42,847 bases of DNA from the NCBI GenBank assembly GCA_963768025.1, contig CAVYGM010000029.1, positions 1-42,847 of the forward strand, in the 5' to 3' direction. The notes under the pieces were generated by a model that saw only the letters and a list, made by a program, of their open reading frames with translations, was not told the origin of the DNA and ran no database searches. Below are positions 36,521 to 42,847 of this stretch, piece after piece; the stretch's first letter is position 1, and every line of letters begins with the position of its first letter. The DNA is from CAVYGM01 sp963768025. Lineage in GTDB: Bacteria; Bacteroidota; Bacteroidia; Cytophagales; Spirosomataceae. The position numbers and the translations under genes are program-made.

Positions 36521-36919
36521 AAATAAGTGAAAGGTTAATGAATTCAACCAGATGTTTTTGTAGACAAAAACATCCAAAAGGCCGTTATCGAGGTTGATTC
36601 GGCCCCCTTGGTCTCAGCCTGGCTGAGTCAGGGTAGATGGGCTGATTTATAGCATCATAGGCCTTTATTTTTGAGGGACGAACAATTTCAGAGTGTGTGG
36701 TTTTCATGGACACGAAAGGCCCCATGAAACGAATAATAATGGCGATGAAAAAATATCAGGAATGACGGTTTACTTTCAGCCTTACCCTGATTGATGGTGG
36801 ATAATTATTTTACACAGATTGGTTATAAAATATCTTCAATCAATGCTATTGAGCAAAGTGGCATAAGATTGGCGTGAATTAGGGAAGGCAAACAAGAATG
36901 ATGGAGGTAGAAGGAGGAT
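36521..36919. other. Leader and promoter region of PUL 2 (about 400 bases)
   Basis: This stretch precedes the SusC 2 start and should hold the PUL 2 promoter and 5' UTR. I see a 24-base perfect palindrome (36551-36574), a small stem TCAGCC-T-GGCTGA near 36615-36627 and AT-rich sequence near 36790-36845, but no convincing Bacteroidota promoter match. No gene is visible. Confidence 0.5.
36551..36574. promoter_or_regulatory. 24-base perfect palindrome upstream of SusC 2
   Basis: GATGTTTTTGT (36551-36561) and ACAAAAACATC (36564-36574) are exact reverse complements with two bases between. It lies 31 bases before the SusC 2 start codon, within the expected 5' UTR or promoter. It could bind a dimeric regulator or form an RNA hairpin covering the translation start region. 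Confidence 0.5.
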
Positions 36920-37563
36920 TTATGAGCTATCTAATGATTTTTCTAGATTATTTTTTTCAAATGGTACGTAGTAATACTTACCATTGGCCCGATCCGACTT
37001 GGAGAGCGCCACTTCGAGGTTGGATTTGACGGCCCCGATCAGGTTCTTTTTCATCGAAAGCACGCAGTTGATGTTTTCGGAATTGGTGAACCAGCTGTCG
37101 CTGAGCACGAAGGCGAATTTGACGGCGTTCCTGTGGGCACGCGCGAAGCAGATCCCGGAACATGTCATTCTTTGTACGCTCTGATCGCCAGCACTCTTTG
37201 CGGGTCTTGATGATGCATTGCAAGGTCTTGAATACCAGCTCGAAGCCTACGGGAAGCTGGACGCCATTGCTACGGTAGAGCAGGCTGACAAAGTTGATGC
37301 CGTTTACGTAACGATCCTTGCAGTGGTCGTAATGAGGGCATATCAAGCCGTTGGGATCGTGTAGGGCTTCTCGCTGACGCTGTCGTCAACGATGAGCAGC
37401 CCATCGTCGGATTCCATGCGGCGCACGTCACGCTTGACTTGACATTCCACAGGGCCTTGCTGTCGTGGTCGGGCCGGTTGAGGAGCCTACGGCCCATTTT
37501 TCTCTTGTTTCTGGGAGGTTTCGAGTGAGCTAATTGCTTTGAAGAGAATGATTTATAGTGCAT
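36920..37563 (-). pseudogene. Decayed DDE (IS4-like) transposase fragment
   Basis: Pieces of one transposase appear in several minus-strand frames, in the right order. Around 37385-37430 is 'ESDDGLLIVDDSVSEKPYT', the first catalytic Asp region of IS4/IS701-like enzymes. At 37200-37345 is 'CPHYDHCKDRYVNGINFVSL' and 'SNGVQLPVGFELVFKT'. At 36970-37130 is 'FAFVLSDSWFTNSENINCVL' and 'MKKNLIGAVKSNLEVALSKS', the second Asp region. At least two frame changes separate them. The N-terminal third and the C-terminal part with the catalytic Glu are missing, and I could not find terminal inverted repeats. This is a dead, truncated element. It lies between the PUL 2 leader and a stranded SusD fragment. Confidence 0.78.
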
Positions 37564-37587
37564 TTTTTTGAAAATAGCATGTACATA

Positions 37588-37628
37588 AAAAAGCTCCCCC
37601 GAACTATCAGTTGAGGGAAGCTTTTTTT
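37588..37628. terminator. Bidirectional hairpin with A and T tracts
   Basis: AAAAAAGCT-CCCC on the left and GGG-AAGCTTTTTTT on the right pair imperfectly around the loop GAACTATCAGTTGA. Either strand has a U tract. It could end polA-strand transcripts running past 37778 or mark the former end of the insertion sequence region. Confidence 0.55.
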
Positions 37629-37688
37629 GTAATAAAAAGGGCTATTAAATAAGTGGCCGGTGGTACCGGATCATGTGCTTGCCGGAAT

Positions 37689-37775
37689 TTATTCCCAGCC
37701 GGGATTCTGCTTGATCTCAAGATTTTGAGCCAGGGTATTCAATGGGGTAGGCCACAGCAATGGGAAAGGGCCATT
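37689..37775 (-). pseudogene. Stranded C-terminus of a SusD-family gene
   Basis: Reading the minus strand from 37775 to the TAA at 37689-37691 gives '...PFPLLWPTPLNTLAQNLE' then 'IKQNPGWE' and stop. This is the characteristic SusD ending and is nearly the same as the end of the PUL 2 SusD ('YLWPIPLNTLAQNPAIKQNP', 'GWE'). Nothing upstream of it is SusD-like, because polA's stop codon follows at once. It is a leftover of a deleted or rearranged SusC/SusD locus, fused against the 3' end of polA and beside a dead transposase. Confidence 0.85.
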
Positions 37776-37777
37776 TA

Positions 37778-40636
37778 TCAGTGCGCTTCCAGCCAATTAG
37801 CACCTACCCCAACCCCCGTTTCCATCTTCACGGCCAGGGGTATGGCGTTCCGCATAAGCTCGTCCACTTTCTCTCGCAACAGCTCTACCTCATCGCGGTG
37901 GGCATCGAACACGAGTTCGTCATGTACCTGCAAAATCATGCGGGAGCGGAGATTTTCTTGCTTGATAAAGTCGTGAATACTGATCATGGCGAGCTTGATC
38001 ATATCAGCCGCCGAACCCTGAATGGGGGCATTAATGGCGTTTCGCTCGGCGAAGCTGCGGTTGGTTTGGTTGCGTGAGTTGATGTCGGGCAGGTACCTGC
38101 GGCGCCCCAGGATGGTTTCGGCGTACTCGCACTCCCGGGCTTTCCGAATCGTATCGTCCATGTACTGCTTCACGGCGGGAAACTCCTCAAAGTAGGCTTT
38201 GATAATTTCGCCAGCTTCGGTGCGTGAAACGCCAATATTGCGGGCCAAACCAAAGGCCGAAATGCCATATATGATGCCGAAATTGACCGACTTGGCCTGT
38301 CGCCGCATATCGGACGTGACCTCTTCCAGAGGGACGTGAAAGACCTTACTGGCCGTAGTGGCGTGGATGTCGCGTCCTTGGTTAAAAGCCTCGATCATGC
38401 TCTCGTCGCCGCTGAAAGCCGCCATAATCCGCAGTTCAATCTGCGAATAGTCGGCCGAAAGGATCAGGAATTCGTCGCTGTGGGGAATAAAGGCCTTCCG
38501 GATTTCCCGGCCTCGCACGGTCCGGATGGGGATATTCTGTAAGTTGGGATTGGTGGAGCTAAGCCGCCCGGTAGCTGTCACCGCCTGATTGTAGGAGGTA
38601 TGTACCCGACCCGTACGGGGGTTGATGAGCGCTGGTAGGGCATCCACGTAAGTGGATTTTAGCTTTTGCAGCTCGCGGTGATCCAGAATTTTGCGGGCTA
38701 TTTCGTGCTCACTTTCCAGATCCGACAGGATTTCCTCGCCCGTAGCGTACTGGCCGGTCTTGGTTTTTTTTGGATTTTTGACCAGCTTCATTTTATCAAA
38801 AAGCACTTCCCCTAGCTGTTTGGGGGAGCTCAGGTTGAACTCCTGCCCGGCCATGGTAAATATCACCTTTTCCAAAGCTTTCAAATCCGTATCCAGCAGG
38901 GCCGACATATCCTGCAGAGCCTGCATGTCGATCCGCACGCCTTCGGCTTCCATGGACGCTAACACGTTCAGAAGCGGCATTTCTACCCCTTCGAAGAGTT
39001 TGGTAGCCTGTACTTTTTCCAGCTGGGGGATAAGCTGGCTATGCAGCTGCAAGGTAATGTCAGCGTCTTCGCCCGCGTATTCGACGATCTCGGCCACAGG
39101 TACGTCGCGCATGTTGCCCTGCTTGCTGCCCTTTTTGCCGATCAGTTCTTCAATCGAAACCGGTTCGTACTGCAAATACTGCATGGCCAGACGATCCATG
39201 CCGTGGCGCTTTTCGGGTTCGAGCAGGTAGTGGGCCAGCATGGTGTCGGACAGGGTGCCTGCTACTTCGAGGCCGTACTTTTTCAATACCAGCAGATCGT
39301 ACTTTAGATTTTGCCCGATCTTGGTAATCGTTTCGCTTTCCAGCACGGCCCGGAAATACTCCACGATGGCCTGGGCACCTTCATGCTCGGCCGGGGCAGG
39401 TACATAAAATGCCTCACCGGTTCTATAAGCAAAGGCTATCCCCACCAGATCGGCTTCGAGGGGATCGAGAGAAGTCGTTTCGGTATCGAAACAAAAGGCT
39501 TCCTGCTGGCTCAGGTAGTACGCCAGGCTCTCCATGAGCTCGGGGGTGTCGACGAGTTGGTAGTTGTGATACGTGGTAGCAATGGTCCGGAATGTGGTAG
39601 GTAGAATTGCCTCCGTGGATACCTCGCCCACGTTTGAGGAGGTGGAGGCTTCGAAGGCGGCGATGGTCTGGGTAGACTTGCCGCTACTGCTTCCGAACAG
39701 ATCGAGTTGACCGCCGGTGGAGGCCGCAGGGGCGGCAAATCGGGTCGGAACGGGATCGTCGCCCAGGACGCGTTGCTTCAAGGTGCGGAATTCCAGCTCG
39801 TCGAACAGGGCACTTACTTTTTCACGGTCGGGTTCTTCACACAGCAGGGCAGCCGGATTGAAATCAATGGGTACCTCCACGTGGATGGTAGCCAGCTGCT
39901 TGCTGAGGAGGGCCTGCTCGGTATTGGCTCGGATCTTTTCCCCCAGCTTACCCGGTACCTCGTCGGCGTGGGCAATCAGGTTCTCGATGCTCCCGTACTG
40001 CGCAATGAGCTTCTGGGCGGTTTTTTCGCCCACGCCGGGCACGCCGGGGATGTTGTCCACGGCGTCGCCCATCAGGCCCAAAATATCCGTTACCTGGTCA
40101 ATGCGCTCGATCTGCCATTTGTCGAGTATTTCGGGTACCCCCAGTTTTTCCACGCCTTTGCCCATGAAAGCGGGTTTGTACATGTATACGTGTTCTTCCA
40201 CCAGCTGCCCGTAATCTTTGTCGGGTGTCATCATAAAAACTTCAAAACCCGCTTCCGAAGCCCGCTTAGCCAAGGTACCAATCACGTCATCGGCCTCGTA
40301 GCCATCCAGGTGCAGGCAGGGAATGTTGAGGGCGTCCACTAGTTTTTTTACGTAGGGGATGGCGATGGTGATATCCTCGGGTTGTGCCTCGCGCTGCGCC
40401 TTGTAGGCTTCGTACTGCACGTGCCGGAAGGTAGGTTTGGGGGTATCGAACACCACGCCAATGTGCGTGGGACACTCTTTTTTCAGGACTTCCAGCACGG
40501 TATTGGTAAATCCGAACACGGCACTGGTATTCATACCGGTGGAGGTGATACGGGGCGCTTTGATGAAAGCAAAATGCGCCCGGTAAATGAGGGCAAAGGC
40601 GTCGAGCAGGAAAAGCTTCTGGGTAGGTTTGGGCAT
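37778..40636 (-). CDS. polA: DNA polymerase I
   Basis: 952 residues, complete. The 5'-3' exonuclease domain covers about 5-300, with 'LLDAFALIYRAHFAF', 'DGYEADDVIGTLAK', 'MMTPDKDYGQLV' and 'GLMGDAVDNIPGVPGVGEKT'. The 3'-5' exonuclease domain (about 355-545) keeps its acidic residues: Asp384 and Glu386 in 'FCFDTETTSL', Asp447 in 'NLKYDLLV' and Asp526 in 'YAGEDADITLQL', so proofreading is likely active. The polymerase domain (about 590-952) has Asp729 in 'LSADYSQIELR', the O-helix 'RRQAKSVNFGIIYGIS' and the C motif 'QVHDELVFD' (Asp906, Glu907). It ends 'GVGVGANWLEAH', normal for the family. The enzyme fills gaps and removes RNA primers during replication and repair. It stands alone here, with decayed PUL remains directly after its stop codon. 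Confidence 0.98.
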   Translation of the reverse strand: MPKPTQKLFLLDAFALIYRAHFAFIKAPRITSTGMNTSAVFGFTNTVLEVLKKECPTHIGVVFDTPKPTFRHVQYEAYKAQREAQPEDITIAIPYVKKLVDALNIPCLHLDGYEADDVIGTLAKRASEAGFEVFMMTPDKDYGQLVEEHVYMYKPAFMGKGVEKLGVPEILDKWQIERIDQVTDILGLMGDAVDNIPGVPGVGEKTAQKLIAQYGSIENLIAHADEVPGKLGEKIRANTEQALLSKQLATIHVEVPIDFNPAALLCEEPDREKVSALFDELEFRTLKQRVLGDDPVPTRFAAPAASTGGQLDLFGSSSGKSTQTIAAFEASTSSNVGEVSTEAILPTTFRTIATTYHNYQLVDTPELMESLAYYLSQQEAFCFDTETTSLDPLEADLVGIAFAYRTGEAFYVPAPAEHEGAQAIVEYFRAVLESETITKIGQNLKYDLLVLKKYGLEVAGTLSDTMLAHYLLEPEKRHGMDRLAMQYLQYEPVSIEELIGKKGSKQGNMRDVPVAEIVEYAGEDADITLQLHSQLIPQLEKVQATKLFEGVEMPLLNVLASMEAEGVRIDMQALQDMSALLDTDLKALEKVIFTMAGQEFNLSSPKQLGEVLFDKMKLVKNPKKTKTGQYATGEEILSDLESEHEIARKILDHRELQKLKSTYVDALPALINPRTGRVHTSYNQAVTATGRLSSTNPNLQNIPIRTVRGREIRKAFIPHSDEFLILSADYSQIELRIMAAFSGDESMIEAFNQGRDIHATTASKVFHVPLEEVTSDMRRQAKSVNFGIIYGISAFGLARNIGVSRTEAGEIIKAYFEEFPAVKQYMDDTIRKARECEYAETILGRRRYLPDINSRNQTNRSFAERNAINAPIQGSAADMIKLAMISIHDFIKQENLRSRMILQVHDELVFDAHRDEVELLREKVDELMRNAIPLAVKMETGVGVGANWLEAH

Positions 40637-40849
40637 AACTAGTGGCGGGTATTGAAATAGGAACGGGCCTGTGAGTACCTGATTCGTTTAAAAGTCAAAG
40701 ATAATGCGTCTGTTGAAAAGAAGGGTAATCAGATGTGAATACTCCTTGATCAGACAACCAATGTTAGAACATTTTTTGTTAATGTCTCGTCAAATCAGGA
40801 TATTCGGGCGAAATATTGCTACTATGTCATACATGTACTTCTAGAAAAA

Positions 40850-41398
40850 ATGAGAAAATTAATTGGATGGAGCCTGATGGCTGTTTCGTTAGTGTGGATA
40901 AGTGCCTGCGAAGGGCCACAGGGGCCCGTGGGCCCATCGGGTGCCAACGGGGTACAGGGGCCGGCGGGCCCACAGGGGGCCATAGGGGCTACCGGGGCGG
41001 CTAACGTGATCTATTCCAACTGGACCAAGGCCGGTACCTGGTCCACCACGGATGTATTTGGCATATCTCGGTCCTACATAGATATCAACGCTCCTGCCCT
41101 GTCGCAAGAGATTGTGGATCGTGGAGTGGTGCTCGTGTACGTTAAACTGACGACTGATAACAATCAGGTGCGCCAGTTGCCCGTTACGGTGTACGCCCAG
41201 TTTACGACCGAACACATAGATTTTTCTGCGATCGTGAATCGCATCCGGGTCTGGTCTACCCCGGTGAGACCGCCCATTGCTCCTTCCTCGAGCTACGAGT
41301 TTAGGTATATTCTGGTTCCAGGCGGTCAGGCCGGGCGGCTCAATTTTGAGGGTATGAGTTACGAAGCGGCCAAAGTACAGTTCAATTTGCCTGACTAG
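40850..41398 (+). CDS. Collagen-like repeat lipoprotein
   Basis: 182 residues. The lipoprotein signal ends WISAC, with the lipid-carrying Cys at position 20. Directly after it come ten Gly-X-Y triplets (about residues 22-51: GPQ GPV GPS GAN GVQ GPA and so on), a short collagen-like stalk able to form a triple helix. The C-terminal 130 residues are a predicted beta-rich globular domain ('VIYSNWTKAGTWSTTDVFGI', 'SSYEFRYILVPGGQAGRLNF') of unknown function. Similar lipoproteins with a short collagen stalk occur in Cytophagales; a trimeric surface protein is a reasonable inference. The gene diverges from polA across 213 bases and is followed by a strong terminator. Confidence 0.85.
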   Translation: MRKLIGWSLMAVSLVWISACEGPQGPVGPSGANGVQGPAGPQGAIGATGAANVIYSNWTKAGTWSTTDVFGISRSYIDINAPALSQEIVDRGVVLVYVKLTTDNNQVRQLPVTVYAQFTTEHIDFSAIVNRIRVWSTPVRPPIAPSSSYEFRYILVPGGQAGRLNFEGMSYEAAKVQFNLPD

Positions 41399-41432
41399 GC
41401 GGTAGGTGAACTGGTCAAGACGGGAACCAGAC

Positions 41433-41472
41433 AAAAAAGGTCGCCTAACCACTGGCTAGGCGACCTTTTTTT
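41433..41472 (+). terminator. Strong bidirectional terminator
   Basis: AAAAAAGGTCGCCTA (41433-41447) and TAGGCGACCTTTTTT (41457-41471) are perfect reverse complements, followed on the plus strand by a T run. It ends the collagen-like lipoprotein gene and, read on the other strand, the gene at 41511-42086. Confidence 0.85.
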
Positions 41473-41510
41473 GTGTCCTGTCACCAAAATGGAGGCTACC
41501 GGTAAGCGTC

Positions 41511-42086
41511 CTATTTCTTCTTTTCGGTATCTTTCTTCGGTGCCTCTTTCTTTTCGGCATCGTCCTGCTCCCTAATTTCTTTCAAATCTGTCACTTTTAC
41601 GGAACCTCCCGGATACGTAAAACTCAGGTGCTTGCCACTGCCATCCTGCGACTGCTGCACCCCGGTAAGCGGGTAGCCAGTGGTATCGTACAGGGTAGTT
41701 TTGCCCCCGTTTTCAATCACCAATCGCTTATCCGAGGCATGGTAGGCGTAATGTGAATTGTTCTGACTGCCTTTGAAAGTAGCCAAACTACCGCTGGTGA
41801 TGGTAGAAGTGGTAGCAGTAGGCTGTTCCCTTGGCAGTGTACGCGATAGGGCCGACAACTCGGTGCACAGCCTGTCCACTTTTGCTTTTAGGGCAGAATT
41901 GAACATATCACCGACCATAATCATGCCCGGTTGCCATTGGCCCATGCCTCCTAGTTCCGATATATTAAACTGTACCTGATTGCCGCCGGTTATTTCCAAT
42001 CCGCTCAAAAGGGTTGCAACCGTACCTACACTTACATCATGGTTTGAAGCAATATCCTTGATTGCTTCTTCTCTAGTCTTTGTCAT
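41511..42086 (-). CDS. Conserved protein of unknown function with a 'GGMGQW' motif
   Basis: I choose the ATG at 42086 (MTKTREEAIKDIASNHDVSV), giving 191 residues; the longer frame begins at a TTG. The N-terminal 35 residues look like a small helix-turn-helix-type bundle ('DIASNHDVSVGTVATLLSGL'). Next comes 'ELGGMGQWQPGMIMVGDMFN', then 'SALKAKVDRLCTELSALSR', a pattern I associate with short-helix proteins sometimes annotated near SHOCT domains; that link is tentative. The second half is beta-rich ('FKGSQNNSHYAYHASDKRLV', 'HLSFTYPGGSVKVTDLKE'), and the tail is very rich in Lys and Glu. No signal peptide is seen, so it is probably cytoplasmic. Function unknown. Confidence 0.7.
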   Translation of the reverse strand: MTKTREEAIKDIASNHDVSVGTVATLLSGLEITGGNQVQFNISELGGMGQWQPGMIMVGDMFNSALKAKVDRLCTELSALSRTLPREQPTATTSTITSGSLATFKGSQNNSHYAYHASDKRLVIENGGKTTLYDTTGYPLTGVQQSQDGSGKHLSFTYPGGSVKVTDLKEIREQDDAEKKEAPKKDTEKKK

Positions 42087-42328
42087 AATAGTTTCTATTT
42101 GTCTGGTTTCCACAGGTGTTTTTGGTGGAAATATCAGGTCTAATGCCAAAATAATCATGCCGCACCCAGCAAAATGGCCCAATTGTCAGAGTCAATTGTC
42201 GTTTTGTTAGGGAAAACGCCTCACCCTGATTCGATACGATAGTTCCTAAAAACACCTATTTCCTGACCTCTTGTCAAGCAGTGGGATCAAAGAAAGCTAG
42301 AAGATGTTCATCCCCGTCGATCAGCTAC

Positions 42329-42784
42329 TTACTCTCTATATCCATAATAGAAAAAATAGGTGTTAGTAGTGGTGTCGTTGACAGAAACCAGGAGCAAGGG
42401 GGCTACTACATCCTGAGTTTTCTTTCCTTTTACCACCCTCATGGTACCTAAGCTGAGGTTTCCGATTTTCTTATTTTCCCTAAACAAAAAAAGCGTATCG
42501 GGCACCACCTGAACCGTCACCCCCGTGAGTTTGGTGCTTCGCTTGGTGGGTAAGAATTCCGTTCGCGTAAGTTGGTAGGTACCGCCTGTCTCCCTGGTGA
42601 TAGATAAAGTTGGCAGCTGCCGCTCGTCCGTAATGGCCACGCAGCTAAAATCCAGCAGGCCGTTGGTGCGGTAGCTGCCATTCAGGTCAGAAATGTCTTT
42701 TGATGGCTCGGGGAAATTGTCCGTACACGCCAAAGCCAAGCCTGCTGCCAGCAGGAAAATAAAGTAAGGTGCTTTCATATCCAT
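42329..42784 (-). CDS. Lipoprotein of unknown function
   Basis: 151 residues. The N-terminus 'MDMKAPYFIFLLAAGLALAC' is a lipoprotein signal with Cys20; a start at the second Met (42778) is equally possible. The mature protein is small and beta-rich, with 'DLNGSYRTNGLLDFSC' near its start, a pattern seen in lipocalin-like small lipoproteins, and it ends 'TTNTYFFYYGYRE'. No family is assigned with confidence. It is separated by 242 bases from the gene downstream on the same strand. Confidence 0.75.
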   Translation of the reverse strand: MDMKAPYFIFLLAAGLALACTDNFPEPSKDISDLNGSYRTNGLLDFSCVAITDERQLPTLSITRETGGTYQLTRTEFLPTKRSTKLTGVTVQVVPDTLFLFRENKKIGNLSLGTMRVVKGKKTQDVVAPLLLVSVNDTTTNTYFFYYGYRE

Positions 42785-42847
42785 CGTGAAGTTGGTTTTC
42801 GATATATCTCAGAGTTTTTTGACGCTAAAAAGGTTGGAATCTGTTTC

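Overview
The window reads as a chromosomal segment of a Bacteroidota bacterium, most likely a Cytophagales/Spirosomataceae-type organism (my inference from protein style; no rRNA is present). The evidence is two SusC/SusD outer-membrane pairs, FecI/FecR-type sigma/anti-sigma pairs, secreted sulfatases and lyases with Sec or lipoprotein signals, a LytTR two-component pair and collagen-like lipoproteins. I found no tRNA, rRNA or CRISPR array.

Layout. (1) 1-5095, minus strand: the start of a FecR-type anti-sigma factor, its ECF sigma factor, a degenerate receiver-GAF protein, and a two-gene TPR histidine kinase/LytTR regulator operon. (2) 5240-16552, minus strand: a polysaccharide utilization locus (PUL 1) made of an ECF sigma factor, a FecR anti-sigma factor (frameshifted as read), a SusC receptor with an STN signalling domain, SusD and two sulfatases, preceded by a CBM9-like protein and a small lipoprotein. 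(3) 16627-25343: a LacI-type repressor diverges from a plus-strand operon for sugar acids: a tartrate/isopropylmalate-type dehydrogenase, a cyclase-family hydrolase, a four-carbon acid sugar kinase and an MFS transporter. These are followed by a clan GH-A-like hydrolase, a GH115_C-like carbohydrate-binding protein and a Gfo/Idh/MocA oxidoreductase. (4) 25388-36520, minus strand: PUL 2, with a SusC without STN domain (several frameshifts), SusD, and three heparinase II/III-family proteins, two of them tandem paralogs. (5) 36920-37775: a decayed transposase and a stranded SusD C-terminus, next to polA (37778-40636). (6) 40850-42784: a collagen-like lipoprotein, a conserved protein of unknown role and another lipoprotein.

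Working model (inference): PUL 1 and PUL 2 import and cut a sulfated and/or uronate-containing polysaccharide. Sulfatases remove sulfate, heparinase-type lyases cleave, and the LacI-controlled operon handles small acid sugars taken up by the MFS transporter. The most interesting biochemical idea is a four-carbon acid kinase paired with a tartrate-dehydrogenase-family enzyme instead of the known PdxA2 partner.

Caution: seven otherwise well-conserved genes carry eleven single-base frameshifts, ten of them +1 and mostly in short homopolymers. This looks more like indel errors in the assembly than real gene decay, so those entries are marked pseudogene 'as read'.
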